A stretch of DNA of 64,000 nucleotides from Actinoplanes sp. KI2 (GCF_025630775.1 NZ_JAOSZE010000039.1:1-64000); one strand, 5' to 3'; shown: positions 19,218 to 28,320, numbered from the stretch's first letter. Translations and numbers: made by a program. The notes: generated from the sequence alone by a model not told the origin.

Positions 19218-22200
19218 ATGGCTACCCTGATGCCCACTGAACGGGAATCCCCCGCGGCTACCGTTCTGCCCCGGTGGAACGGAACCGGCCGGGCGGGCGC
19301 AACCGATGTCGCCGACATCGCGCTCGGCGTTCCCGCGGGTCCGGCCGAACTGCTGGCCGCCCACGCCAAGGTGCTCGCCGAGCTCAGCGGCGACCGGGAC
19401 GTGGTGACCGCGCTGGCGCTCGCGGGCCGGGCGCCGCGGTCGGTGTCGCTGCGGGTCGGCCGGGCGAGCTGGGCCGAGCTGGTCCGGCAGGCCGCCGCCG
19501 TGCTGGACGGCGAGGCAACCGCACCGGCGCCCGCGGAGACCGAGCTCGGCGAGGACCGGCCGGACCTGCCCGACGGCGTGGTGCTGCGGGTCTCGCCGAC
19601 CCCGTCCGGCCTGCGCCTGCGGTACCGCACCGACTGCTTCGACCGCGAGCACGGGGCCCGCGTGGCCGGCTACTACGCCACCGCCCTCGAACTGATCCAC
19701 GGCACGCCCGACGCGGATCACCGGCACCGGACGCTGTTGTCGGCCGCGGAGCTCGACCTGCAGATCAACGGGCTGGCCGGGCCGGAGCGGGCGCTCCCGG
19801 ACCGCCGCTGCCACGAGATCTTCGAGGACCGGGTCGCGCGTACGCCGGACGCGATCGCCGCGGTCCACGGTGACCGGTCGTGGACCTTCGCGGACCTCAA
19901 CCGCCGGGCCAACGCGATCGCCCGCGAGCTGATCGCGCAGGGACTGACCGCCGAGCAGACGGTCGCCGTGGTCACCGAGCGGAACCTGACCTGGATGGCC
20001 GGCGTGCTGGCGGTGTTCAAGGCCGGTGGCGCATACGTGCCGATCGAGCCCGGTTTCCCGGCGGACCGGATCGCCCGGACTCTCGCGCGTGCCGACTGCC
20101 GGCTCGCCCTCGCCGACCCGGCCGGCGCCGTCGCGCTGACCGCCCAGCCCGGGATACGGGTGATCCGCGCCGACCAGGTGTCGCCCGCCCCCGCCGACGA
20201 CCGCAACCTGGGCCTCGCGATCGCCGCCGACCGGCTCGCCTACATCTACTTCACCTCCGGCTCCACCGGCGAGCCGAAGGGCGCCATGTGTGAGCACGCC
20301 GGACTGGTCAACCACCTGTTCGCGAAGATCGATGACCTGTCGCTGGCCGAGGGCGAGGTCCTCGCGCAGACCGCGCCGCAGTGCTTCGACATCTCGCTCT
20401 GGCAGCTGCTCGCCGCGCCGCTGGCCGGTGGGACCACCCGGATCGTCGGCCAGGACGACATCCTCGACGTGAGCCGCTTCGTGCAGGTGGTGGCGGGCGG
20501 CGTCGACGTGGTGCAGCTCGTGCCCTCGTACCTCGAGGTGGTGTTGACCCACCTGGAGGAGAACGGCGGCGACCTGGGCCGGCTGCGCTGCGTGTCGGCG
20601 ACCGGCGAGGCGCTCAAGCACGAGCTGGTGGAGCGCTGGTTCCGCGCATTCCCGCAGATCACCCTGGTCAACGCGTACGGCCTGACGGAGACCTCGGACG
20701 ACACCAACCACGAGGTGATGCGGTCGGTTCCGGAGGGTGACCGGGTTCCGCTGGGGCCGGCGGTCAACAACGTACGGGTCTACGTCGTCGACGAGAATCT
20801 GGATCCGGTGCCGCTCGGCTCACCCGGCGAGATCGTCTTCTCCGGTGTCTGTGTCGGCCGCGGCTACATCAACGACTCCGAGCGCACCGCGGCGGTCTTC
20901 GGCACCGACCCGCACCGGCCGGGGGAGCGGCTCTATCGCTCCGGCGACTTCGGGCGCTGGCTGCCCGGCGGAAAGCTGGCCTTCCTCGGCCGGCGGGACG
21001 CGCAGGTCAAGATCCGTGGCTTCCGGATCGAACTCGGCGAGATCGAGAACACCCTGCTGCGGGCCGACGGCGTCCGCGACGGCGCGGTGGTCGTGGTGGA
21101 GCGCCCGGGCCGGGAGCGCGGCCTGGCCGCGTTCTACTCCGGACCCCGCGAGATACCGGCCGCCGAGCTGCGCGCGCACCTGTCCGCCGGTCTCCCCGGC
21201 TACATGGTTCCGGACCAGCTGACCTGGATGGCCACCCTGCCGCTGACCGGCAACGGCAAGATCGACAAGAAGGCGCTCGGGGCCGTCGCGGCGGCCGCGG
21301 CGGAGCCCGACGGCGCGGTGGCCGAGCCGGTCACCGAGACCGAGCGGCGGATCGCGGCGGTCTGGGCCCAGCTTCTCGGCCTGCCGCCCGAGCGGGTGGG
21401 CCGGTTCAGCCACTTCTTCGAGTCCGGCGGCACGTCGCTGTCCGCGGTCCGGATGGTGGTCAAGCTCGACCGGGCGGTGTCGCTCAAGGAGCTCACCCGG
21501 CATCCGGTGCTGGCCGATCTGGCCGCGGTCATCGACGGGCGGCGCCCGGACAGCACGGGTCTGCTGCAACCGCTGTCCGAGCCCGCGCAGCCGCGGGCCA
21601 CGCTGGTCTGCTTCCCGTACGCGGGCGGCAACGCGGTCAACTTCCAGCCGCTGGCCACCGCGCTGGAGGGCAGCGGCATCGCCGTGTACGCCGTCGAACT
21701 GCCCGGGCACGATCTCACCGCCGAGCCGGAGCCGTTCGTCTCCGCCGCGCAGGCGGCCAAGACCGCGGCCGCCGAGATCGTGCAGCGGTGCGCCGGTCCG
21801 GTGCTGCTCTGGGGACACTCCTCCGGTGCGGCCACCGCCGTGCTGGCCGGGCGCCTGCTCGAGGAGCAGGACGCCGACCTGCGCGCGGTGCTGGTCGGCG
21901 CCCAGCTGGTGGGCGACGAGGCCGAGCGGCGCCGGTTCCTCGCCACGCTGTCCGAGCTGGACGACCGGGAGATCACCGCACGGCTGAGCCGGGCCGGCGC
22001 GTACACCGAGCTGGGCGAGGTGGACGACGCCCGCGCCGCGCTGGTCGGCGCGGCCTATCGGCACGACGTGCGGGAGGCCACCGAGTTCTTCCTCGACGTG
22101 CTGACCGGCGCCCCGGTGCCCCGGCTCGGCGCGCCGCTGTTCCTCGTGCTCGCCGCCGACGACCCGGCAACCTCCGGCCACGAGGCCGACCTGCCCGCTT

Positions 22201-22343
22201 GGCGGCGGCTGGCCGGCCCGGTCCGGGTCCGGGTGCTTCCGGACGGCGGTCACTACTTCCCGCGTACCCGGGCGGACCGCGCGGCCGCCGAGGTACGCGC
22301 GGTCGCCCAGCTGTGCAACCAGGACAGGAGTGCGTGTTCATGA
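19218..22343 (+). CDS. Free-standing A-T-TE synthetase with vestigial C domain
   Basis: A 1041-residue protein. Residues about 20-185 resemble only the C-terminal half of a condensation domain (CFDREHGARV, then LLSAAELD) and lack the HHxxxDG active site. The adenylation domain (about 190-685) has FTSGSTGEPKG and a GNGKIDKKAL lysine motif; its specificity positions read D-I-W-Q-S-T-A-D-D, which I cannot assign. The carrier motif SGGTSLSA is near residue 736, and a thioesterase of the type II kind (GHSSGA) fills 793-1040. Such units often load one amino acid for modification on the carrier and then release it. The following oxygenase genes and the SbnBA pair suggest hydroxylation of the bound residue, or diaminopropionate as the substrate. 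GCGGAGGAA precedes the ATG. The stop overlaps the next gene by 4 bases. Confidence 0.9.
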   Translation: MATLMPTERESPAATVLPRWNGTGRAGATDVADIALGVPAGPAELLAAHAKVLAELSGDRDVVTALALAGRAPRSVSLRVGRASWAELVRQAAAVLDGEATAPAPAETELGEDRPDLPDGVVLRVSPTPSGLRLRYRTDCFDREHGARVAGYYATALELIHGTPDADHRHRTLLSAAELDLQINGLAGPERALPDRRCHEIFEDRVARTPDAIAAVHGDRSWTFADLNRRANAIARELIAQGLTAEQTVAVVTERNLTWMAGVLAVFKAGGAYVPIEPGFPADRIARTLARADCRLALADPAGAVALTAQPGIRVIRADQVSPAPADDRNLGLAIAADRLAYIYFTSGSTGEPKGAMCEHAGLVNHLFAKIDDLSLAEGEVLAQTAPQCFDISLWQLLAAPLAGGTTRIVGQDDILDVSRFVQVVAGGVDVVQLVPSYLEVVLTHLEENGGDLGRLRCVSATGEALKHELVERWFRAFPQITLVNAYGLTETSDDTNHEVMRSVPEGDRVPLGPAVNNVRVYVVDENLDPVPLGSPGEIVFSGVCVGRGYINDSERTAAVFGTDPHRPGERLYRSGDFGRWLPGGKLAFLGRRDAQVKIRGFRIELGEIENTLLRADGVRDGAVVVVERPGRERGLAAFYSGPREIPAAELRAHLSAGLPGYMVPDQLTWMATLPLTGNGKIDKKALGAVAAAAAEPDGAVAEPVTETERRIAAVWAQLLGLPPERVGRFSHFFESGGTSLSAVRMVVKLDRAVSLKELTRHPVLADLAAVIDGRRPDSTGLLQPLSEPAQPRATLVCFPYAGGNAVNFQPLATALEGSGIAVYAVELPGHDLTAEPEPFVSAAQAAKTAAAEIVQRCAGPVLLWGHSSGAATAVLAGRLLEEQDADLRAVLVGAQLVGDEAERRRFLATLSELDDREITARLSRAGAYTELGEVDDARAALVGAAYRHDVREATEFFLDVLTGAPVPRLGAPLFLVLAADDPATSGHEADLPAWRRLAGPVRVRVLPDGGHYFPRTRADRAAAEVRAVAQLCNQDRSACS

Positions 22344-23320
22344 CCACCAGCCCGGCGGGTATCGCCTGGACCCTCGACGACAGCCGTACGCCGGTCGTTC
22401 TGCACGCCGACGCGGTCGGCGATCCGGTCGCGTGGGTGGCGCGGCATCGGGCGGCGCTGCACCAGGCGGTCGACGACCACCGGGCCGTGCTGGTGCGCGG
22501 CCTGGGACTGCGGGATGCCGGTACGGCCGGCGCGGTGCACCGGGAGCTGGCCACGACGCTGATCACCGAGCGGGAGGCGTTCGCCACCCGGTGGACGTAC
22601 GAGCCCGGCGTCTACTCGTCCTCGAAGTGGCCGCCCAACCAGCCCATGTGCATGCACCACGAGCTCAGCTACGCCTTGGAGTTCCCGTCCCGGATGCAGT
22701 TCGCCTGCCTGAGCGCGCCGGCCTCGGGCGGCGAGACCGCGGTCGCCGACGCCGCCCGGGTGCTCACCGAACTGCCGGCCGACCTGGTCGACCGGTGCGA
22801 GCGCGACGGCTGGCTGCTGACCCGCAGCTACAACGACGAGATCGGGATCAGCTGGGCGGAGGCGTTCGGCACCACCGACAAGGCCGAGGTCGAGGCTTAC
22901 TGCGCGAGCAACGAGATCAGCCTGACCTGGACCGCCGGCAACGGGCTGCGCACCAGCCAGCGCCGTCCGGCGGTGGTCGTCGACCCGCGCAGCGGCGAGC
23001 GGCTCTGGTTCAACCAGATCGCCTTCCTCAACGAGTGGACGATGGCGCCCGAGGTGCGGGAGTACCTCAGCGACGTGTACGGCCGCGACGGGCTGCCGTT
23101 CAACACCAGCTTCGGCGACGGCGCCGAGATCACCGAGGACGTCGTCCAGGTGATCAACAAGACCTACGACAGCGTGACCCAGGCGCTGCCCTGGCGGGAC
23201 GGCGACCTGCTGCTCCTGGACAACCTGCGGATGGCGCACAGCCGGCCACCGTACGAGGGCGCCCGTGAGGTCCTGGTCGCGATGGCCGACCCGATCCGCC
23301 GTACCCAGCACCACCAATGA
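22340..23320 (+). CDS. Fe(II)/2-oxoglutarate oxygenase, TauD/SyrP-like
   Basis: A 326-residue cytosolic dioxygenase. The iron triad appears as HxE in MHHELSYALEF plus a distal histidine in RMAHSRPPYEGAREV, where the arginine would hold 2-oxoglutarate. The HxE form and the GGETAVAD segment fit SyrP-like enzymes that hydroxylate carrier-bound amino acids. It is translationally coupled to the A-T-TE gene (ATGA overlap), which makes an aminoacyl-S-carrier a likely substrate. The exact amino acid is unknown. The long upstream extension of the frame lies within the previous gene and is not used. Confidence 0.88.
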   Translation: MTTSPAGIAWTLDDSRTPVVLHADAVGDPVAWVARHRAALHQAVDDHRAVLVRGLGLRDAGTAGAVHRELATTLITEREAFATRWTYEPGVYSSSKWPPNQPMCMHHELSYALEFPSRMQFACLSAPASGGETAVADAARVLTELPADLVDRCERDGWLLTRSYNDEIGISWAEAFGTTDKAEVEAYCASNEISLTWTAGNGLRTSQRRPAVVVDPRSGERLWFNQIAFLNEWTMAPEVREYLSDVYGRDGLPFNTSFGDGAEITEDVVQVINKTYDSVTQALPWRDGDLLLLDNLRMAHSRPPYEGAREVLVAMADPIRRTQHHQ

Positions 23321-23334
23321 ATCGGAAGGCTTCG

Positions 23335-24360
23335 ATGTCACAGCAGAATCCGTCGTTCGCGGTCGTACCCGGCGCGCAGGTGGCCCGTTTCCTGGACGGC
23401 AACGAGAAGGCGGTCCAGGACCTCGTCGAGTCCGCGTACCGCATCCACGGCGCGGGGCAGACGGTCAACCCGCCCTCGTACTTCCTGCGCTTCCCGGACC
23501 GGCCCAGCGATCGCATCATCGCCCTGCCCGCCTCGATCGGCGGTGACGTGGGCGTGGACGGCATCAAGTGGATCTCCAGCGTGCCCGGCAACGTCGCGCA
23601 CGGCATCCCGCGGGCGTCCGCCGTGCTGGTCCTCAACGACCAGAAGACCGGCTACCCGTTCGCCTGCCTGGAGAGCTCGATCATCAGCGCCACCCGCACC
23701 GCGTCGTCCGCGGCGCTGGCCGCGGACCGGCTCACCCGCGACCGGGAGCGCCCGGCTCGCCTGGGCATCATCGGCGCCGGGCTGATCGCCCGCTACATCC
23801 ACACCCATCTGATCCGTACCGGATGGTCGTTCGACGAGGTCGGGATCTTCGACCTGTCCGGCGAGCACACGGCCGGCTTCCGCGGATACCTCGAGCGGTC
23901 CGGCGAGCGAGGTGCGGTCCGTACCCACGACGGTCCCGAGGAGCTGATCAGGTCGTCGGACCTGATCGTCTTCGCCACGGTCGCGGGCCGCCCGCACGTG
24001 ACCGACCCGGCCTGGTTCGCGCACAACCCGGTGGTGCTGCACGTCTCGCTGCGCGACCTGGCCCCGGAGGTCATCCTCGCGGCCACCAACGTCGTCGACG
24101 ACGTCGAGCACTGCCTCAAGGCCGAAACCTCGCCGCACCTGGCGGAGCGGCTGACCGGCAACCGCGACTTCGTCGACGGCACGCTCTTCGACGTCCTCAC
24201 CGGCCGGCTCAGTGTCCCGGCGAACCGGCCGGTCATCTTCTCCCCGTTCGGCCTCGGCGTCCTCGACCTCGCCGTCGGCGCCTACGTGTATGCCGAGGCG
24301 CGCAAGAGCGGCGAGCTGCGGACCGTGGACGACTTCTTCCACGACATGGGCCGCTACTGA
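23335..24360 (+). CDS. sbnB: SbnB-like N-(2-amino-2-carboxyethyl)-L-glutamate dehydrogenase
   Basis: A 341-residue member of the ornithine cyclodeaminase/mu-crystallin fold. In the SbnAB route, SbnB oxidatively cleaves the ACEGA intermediate to L-2,3-diaminopropionate plus 2-oxoglutarate using NAD+. Family marks include KWISSVPGN, the Rossmann motif GIIGAGLIARYIHTHL near residue 145 and FSPFGLGVLDLAV near the end. The ATG is preceded by CGGAAGG. An ATG six codons earlier overlaps the preceding stop and is the alternative start. The direct neighbour is the partner SbnA gene. Confidence 0.93.
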   Translation: MSQQNPSFAVVPGAQVARFLDGNEKAVQDLVESAYRIHGAGQTVNPPSYFLRFPDRPSDRIIALPASIGGDVGVDGIKWISSVPGNVAHGIPRASAVLVLNDQKTGYPFACLESSIISATRTASSAALAADRLTRDRERPARLGIIGAGLIARYIHTHLIRTGWSFDEVGIFDLSGEHTAGFRGYLERSGERGAVRTHDGPEELIRSSDLIVFATVAGRPHVTDPAWFAHNPVVLHVSLRDLAPEVILAATNVVDDVEHCLKAETSPHLAERLTGNRDFVDGTLFDVLTGRLSVPANRPVIFSPFGLGVLDLAVGAYVYAEARKSGELRTVDDFFHDMGRY

Positions 24361-24376
24361 CCCTGGAGGTTTCGCC

Positions 24377-25375
24377 TTGCCGATCATTTCCGCGCCACAC
24401 GAATACCACGAGGAAGACCTGTACGTGGACCTCGCCGGGGTCCTCGGCACGAGCCTCTACCTCAAGTGCGAGGGCCTCAACTTCGCCGGCTCGATCAAGC
24501 TCAAGACCGCCCGATCGCTGGTCGAGGCCGCCGAGGCCAGCGGCGTGCTGGGACCCGGCGGGATCATCGTCGAGTCGTCGTCCGGTAACCTCGGCGTGGC
24601 CCTGAGCATCATTGCGGCCAGCAAGGGCTACGGGTTCCTCTGCGTCACCGACCCGCGGTGCAACGACAGCACCCGGCAGCTGATGGCCGCGCTGGGCACC
24701 GAGGTGCACACGGTCCGCGAGCCGGCCGCCGACGGCGGCTACCTCGGCGCCCGGCTGCGGTACGTCGAACAGCTGTGCGCCCTGGACAGCCGGTACGTGT
24801 GGCTCAACCAGTACACCAGCCCGGCCAACGCCGACGCGCACTACCGGTGGACCGCGCCGGCGATCGCCGCCCGCTTCACCGACCTCGACGTGCTGTTCGT
24901 CGGCGCCGGCACCACGGGCACGCTGATGGGGTGCGCCCGCTACTTCAAGGAGCACCGGCCCGGCGTCACCGTGGTGGCCGTCGACGCCGTCGGCTCGGTC
25001 ACCTTCGGCGGCCCCGCGCTTCCGCGCATGATCCCGGGGCTCGGCGCCGGGGTACGGCCGCCGTTGCTCGACGCCTCGTACGTGGACGACGTGGTGCACG
25101 TCGACGAGGCGGACACCGTCAAGGCCTGCCATCGCCTGGCCCGCGGCGGATTCCTGTTCGGCGGCTCCACCGGCACGGTGATCAGCGGTGCGACCCGGTG
25201 GCTGGCGCAGGCCGGCGACGGCCGGGACATCGTCGCCGTGGCGATCGCGCCCGACCTGGGCGAGCGATATCTGGACTCGGTGTATTGCCCGGACTGGGTG
25301 GAGAAGACCTACGGCCCGGACATGCTCACCACCAACCTGGAGGAAAGCCCGTTGATCTCGATGAGTGTGGTGTGA
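24377..25375 (+). CDS. sbnA: SbnA-like 2,3-diaminopropionate biosynthesis PLP enzyme
   Basis: A 332-residue PLP enzyme of the cysteine synthase fold. SbnA condenses O-phospho-L-serine with L-glutamate to ACEGA, the substrate of SbnB. The PLP lysine lies in NFAGSIKLKTA, followed by the phosphate-binding/substrate loop ESSSGNLGVAL and the glycine-rich GAGTTGTLMG. The start is a TTG placed 7 bases after TGGAGG; no ATG or GTG in frame is better placed. The stop shares one base with the next ATG. Together with SbnB it predicts diaminopropionate as a precursor of the peptide. Confidence 0.92.
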   Translation: MPIISAPHEYHEEDLYVDLAGVLGTSLYLKCEGLNFAGSIKLKTARSLVEAAEASGVLGPGGIIVESSSGNLGVALSIIAASKGYGFLCVTDPRCNDSTRQLMAALGTEVHTVREPAADGGYLGARLRYVEQLCALDSRYVWLNQYTSPANADAHYRWTAPAIAARFTDLDVLFVGAGTTGTLMGCARYFKEHRPGVTVVAVDAVGSVTFGGPALPRMIPGLGAGVRPPLLDASYVDDVVHVDEADTVKACHRLARGGFLFGGSTGTVISGATRWLAQAGDGRDIVAVAIAPDLGERYLDSVYCPDWVEKTYGPDMLTTNLEESPLISMSVV

Positions 25376-26367
25376 TGACGACCCTGGTGGAGACCCGCGA
25401 CGACTCGATCGTGGTCCTGGACCGTGCGGCCGCCCAGATCGAGGCGGTCGCCCGTGACCTGGTGCGGACCATCAGCAGCTCGCGGCCGGCACGGCTGGAC
25501 TCGGCCGAGACGGTCGCCGCCGCCCGCGACGCCTGGGACCTGCTGCCGCTGGAGCTGCGCGGCCCGGTCCGCCGGTTCCGCCGGCATTCCGGCGTCGCTG
25601 GCCGGCTCGTGCTGCGTGGCCTGCCGATCGCCGAGCACCGGCTCGGCGACACCCCGATGGTGGCCGGCTCGGTGCAGCGTGAGGCGTCCGTTCCGGCCGC
25701 CCTGCTGCTGATGGTGGCCGCCGGGCTCGGCGATCCGGTGGCCTACCTGCCGGAGAAGTCCGGCGCGCTGGTCCAGGACGTCGTCCCGGTGCCCGGCCAG
25801 GAGGCGGTGCAGGGCAATACCGGCTCGATCATGCTGTCCTTCCACATCGAGAACGCGTTCCACGACCATCGGCCGGACTACGTGATGCTGCTGTGCCTGC
25901 GGGCCGACCACGAACGGGTGGCCGGCACCCGGACGGTGAGCATCCGCGAGGTGCTGCCGATGCTCGGCGCCGAAACCCGGGAGGCGCTGGCACGCCCGGA
26001 GTTCGAGACCGCGGCGCCGCCGTCGTTCGGCGCCGGCCAGGCCGCGACCGAGCCGCACGCCGTCCTGATGGGCGCGCCGGAGGACCCGGATCTGCTCATC
26101 GACTTCGCGGCGACCCGGCCACTCACCGAGCGGGCCGCCGCCGCGATCGGTGCGCTGGGGGAGGCGTTCGAGAGGGTGTCGGTGGTGGCCAACCTGGCGC
26201 CGGGTGATCTGGTCATCGTCGACAACCGGGTGACCGCGCACGGCCGTACCTCGTTCACCCCCCGCTACGACGGCCGGGACCGCTGGCTGCAGCGTACGTT
26301 CGTGGCCGCCAACCTGCGCCGGTCCCGCGATCGGCGGCCCGGCGACGGCTACGTCATCGCCTCCTGA
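25375..26367 (+). CDS. Fe(II)/2-oxoglutarate oxygenase, clavaminate synthase/VioC/AsnO-like
   Basis: A 330-residue oxygenase related to VioC (Arg) and AsnO (Asn) beta-hydroxylases. The iron ligands are HIE in SFHIENAFHDHRPDYV and a distal histidine in AHGRTSFTPRYDGRDRW, with the conserved WLQR end. VioC/AsnO enzymes hydroxylate a free amino acid at C3. Because the second module of the large NRPS has an Asn-like code, an asparagine 3-hydroxylase is a reasonable guess, but the substrate cannot be decided from the motif. Its start codon shares a base with the SbnA stop, and it is the last gene of the biosynthetic operon. Confidence 0.9.
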   Translation: MTTLVETRDDSIVVLDRAAAQIEAVARDLVRTISSSRPARLDSAETVAAARDAWDLLPLELRGPVRRFRRHSGVAGRLVLRGLPIAEHRLGDTPMVAGSVQREASVPAALLLMVAAGLGDPVAYLPEKSGALVQDVVPVPGQEAVQGNTGSIMLSFHIENAFHDHRPDYVMLLCLRADHERVAGTRTVSIREVLPMLGAETREALARPEFETAAPPSFGAGQAATEPHAVLMGAPEDPDLLIDFAATRPLTERAAAAIGALGEAFERVSVVANLAPGDLVIVDNRVTAHGRTSFTPRYDGRDRWLQRTFVAANLRRSRDRRPGDGYVIAS

Positions 26368-26379
26368 CCCTGGCCTCCA

Positions 26380-26397
26380 CGGCCGGGCGCCCGGCCG
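26380..26397. terminator. Perfect GC palindrome after the biosynthetic operon
   Basis: An 18-base perfect palindrome (CGGCCGGGC followed by its reverse complement) begins 12 bases after the last oxygenase stop and ends just before the regulator gene. It can fold into a short, very stable hairpin. No U-tract follows. It probably marks the end of the biosynthetic transcript, though an operator is also possible. Confidence 0.45.
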
Positions 26398-26411
26398 CCT
26401 CGTGCCATCAT

Positions 26412-27083
26412 GTGGGCGTGGAGGAGAACCGGCCGCTGCGCGTGGTCATCGCCGAAGACCTCGTGATCCTGCGGGACGGCATGGTGGAGCTGTTGACCAC
26501 GCGCGGCTGCGAGGTCGTCGCCACGACCGGCACGCCGGAGGGTCTGCACGAGGCGGTGCGCTCGCACAAGCCGGACGTGGCCATCGTGGACATCCGCATG
26601 CCGCCCACCTTCACCGACGAGGGCATCCGGGCCGCCGAGCGGCTCCGCGCCGATCACCCCGAGCTCGGCGTGCTGGTCTTCTCCCAGCACGCCGATTCGG
26701 CGTGGGCCGCCCGCCTGCTGGCCGGCGGCGCGCACGGCGTGGGATACCTGCTCAAGGAGCGGGTGGCGGCCGTCTCGCAGTTCGTCGACGCCCTGCACCG
26801 GGTCGCCTCCGGCGGCACCGCGCTCGATCCGGAGATCGTCAACAAGATGATGCGCGGCGGCCAGCGGCGACTCGACCGGCTGACCGGCCGGGAGCGGCAG
26901 GTGCTCGAGCTGATGGCGCAGGGCTACTCCAACAAGTCGATCGCGGCGCAGCTGGTCGTCACCGAGCGGGCGGTGGAGAAGCACGCCGCGGCCATCTTCA
27001 GCAAGTTCGATCTCCCGTCCACCGACGCGGACAACCGGCGGGTCAAGGCCGTCGTCACCTACCTCGTCGAGGTCGACGCCTAG
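26412..27083 (+). CDS. NarL/LuxR-family response regulator (orphan)
   Basis: A 223-residue two-domain regulator. The receiver domain has the acidic pocket VVIAEDLVILRDGM, the phosphoacceptor Asp in DVAIVDIRMPP and the lysine in YLLKERV. The C-terminal LuxR helix-turn-helix is LTGRERQVLELMAQGYSNKSIAAQL followed by ERAVEKHAAAIFSKF. No kinase gene is next to it. Two GTG codons (26412 and 26418) could start the protein and neither has a clear ribosome site, so a leaderless transcript is possible. Its place right behind the peptide cluster makes it a candidate pathway regulator. Confidence 0.9.
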   Translation: MGVEENRPLRVVIAEDLVILRDGMVELLTTRGCEVVATTGTPEGLHEAVRSHKPDVAIVDIRMPPTFTDEGIRAAERLRADHPELGVLVFSQHADSAWAARLLAGGAHGVGYLLKERVAAVSQFVDALHRVASGGTALDPEIVNKMMRGGQRRLDRLTGRERQVLELMAQGYSNKSIAAQLVVTERAVEKHAAAIFSKFDLPSTDADNRRVKAVVTYLVEVDA

Positions 27084-27117
27084 CGATCTTGGTGGACCTG
27101 TCCAATTACCTTGGATA

Positions 27118-27142
27118 CTCTGTCTAATGACATTAGACAGAG
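27118..27142. promoter_or_regulatory. 25-bp perfect operator palindrome (likely TetR site)
   Basis: CTCTGTCTAATG, one A at 27130, then the exact reverse complement CATTAGACAGAG. It lies 10 bases upstream of the SRPBCC gene start and is followed by GAGGGGA as ribosome site. The same transcript carries a TetR-family gene, so autorepression by that protein is the simplest reading. The AT-rich sequence before it (TTGGTG at 27089, GATACT at 27114) may be the promoter, with a longer than usual 19-base spacer. Confidence 0.8.
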
Positions 27143-27152
27143 GGGACCCGAC

Positions 27153-27593
27153 ATGCGACTCGTACTGCAAACCGAGATCAACATAGCGGCGCCGCCCGAA
27201 GACGCCTGGCGGCACCTCGTCGACCTGGCTGCATACCGTGCGTGGAACCCCTTCGTCACCGAGGCCGCCGGCAAGGTCGCCGTCGGCGAAAGGCTCACCA
27301 TCCGCGTCCAGGCGGGTGACCGGGCCTCCACCTTGCATCCCACGATCACCGTCGCGGACCCCGGGCGGGTGTTCGAATGGGTGGGCCACCTCGGCATGCC
27401 GGGCCTGTTCTCCGGACGTCACCGGTTCGAACTGACCCCGGACGGCACCGGGTGCCGGCTGGTGCACAGTGAGACGTTCCACGGTCTGCTCGTCCGTCCG
27501 TTGCGCCGTTCGCTCGAGACATCCACCCGTGCCGGATTCGAAGCGATGAACGACGCCCTCGCGCACCGGGTGCTCGTCCAGCGCGCGGCCTGA
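27153..27593 (+). CDS. SRPBCC (START-like) domain protein
   Basis: A 146-residue protein of the polyketide cyclase/START-like fold. It shows the usual start (LQTEINIAAPPEDAWRHLVDLAAYRAWNPFV), a central GRVFEWVGHLG and a long C-terminal helix ending near FEAMNDALAHRV. Such proteins bind small hydrophobic ligands; no catalytic role can be read. The ATG follows GAGGGGA. It is co-directional with the TetR gene 13 bases downstream and both sit behind the palindrome, so its expression is probably derepressed by a ligand of that TetR protein. Confidence 0.85.
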   Translation: MRLVLQTEINIAAPPEDAWRHLVDLAAYRAWNPFVTEAAGKVAVGERLTIRVQAGDRASTLHPTITVADPGRVFEWVGHLGMPGLFSGRHRFELTPDGTGCRLVHSETFHGLLVRPLRRSLETSTRAGFEAMNDALAHRVLVQRAA

Positions 27594-27606
27594 CGGCACT
27601 TGCCGA

Positions 27607-28290
27607 ATGGGACGCAAGGTGGGGCTCACGCGAGCCCAGGTCGTCGCCGCCGCGGCTGCTGTCGCCGACGGGCAGGGGCTGGCCGACGTCAGCCTCGCCA
27701 CGGTCGCCGCGACCCTCGGCGTACGTACCCCCTCGCTCTATGCGCACGTGGACGGGCTCATGGGGCTCCGGCGGGCCTTGGCCCAATGGGCCGGCGAGAG
27801 CCTCGCCGCGTACCTCGCCGCAGCCGCGGTGGGCGAGCCGAGCCCGGCCGCGTCACTGCGCGCGGTCGCACGGGCATACCGGGCGTTCGCACGTGGTCAT
27901 CCCGGCCTCTACGCGGCGCTGTACTCGACACCTTCCGTGGCAACCGATCCCGAGTGGGCGGCCTGGACCGCGGAACCCATACCGGTGATGATGGCCGTGC
28001 TCACCGAACTCGGCGCCACCACGGACCGGCAGGTCCACCTGATCCACACCCTGCGCGCGGTATTGCACGGCTTCGCGGATCTCGAGCACAGCCACGGCTT
28101 CGGGCCGACCGACCCGATCGACGCCGCCTTCGAGACAGCCCTCGATCTCGTAATCCGCGCACTGACCGGTGAGGAAGAGGTCCCGGCTGGGGGACTCAAT
28201 TCGTCTACGTCAAACTGCCGCCATTCCGTACCAGACCCGGAACCGATCGAAGGGCGACAACTCGGCGATCCACCCGGCAGCAGTCGATGA
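27607..28290 (+). CDS. TetR-family transcriptional repressor
   Basis: A 227-residue regulator. The N-terminal helix-turn-helix (SLATVAATLGVRTPSLYAHVDGL) matches the TetR family, and the C-terminal ligand domain resembles the TetR_C WHG type (LIHTLRAVLHGFADLE). The last 35 or so residues are Ser/Pro-rich and probably disordered. It is the second gene of the operon behind the 27118-27142 palindrome. It ends 30 bases from the convergent sensor kinase gene, with no clear terminator between them. Confidence 0.92.
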   Translation: MGRKVGLTRAQVVAAAAAVADGQGLADVSLATVAATLGVRTPSLYAHVDGLMGLRRALAQWAGESLAAYLAAAAVGEPSPAASLRAVARAYRAFARGHPGLYAALYSTPSVATDPEWAAWTAEPIPVMMAVLTELGATTDRQVHLIHTLRAVLHGFADLEHSHGFGPTDPIDAAFETALDLVIRALTGEEEVPAGGLNSSTSNCRHSVPDPEPIEGRQLGDPPGSSR

Positions 28291-28320
28291 CCTACCGGGC
28301 CCGCACCCCGTCCCAGCCGT

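Noticed and set aside
23335-25375. SbnB/SbnA as part of a staphyloferrin-type siderophore cluster
   Set aside because: No NIS synthetases (IucA/IucC type), citrate synthase or siderophore receptor genes are nearby. The pair sits inside an NRPS operon and more likely supplies Dap to it.
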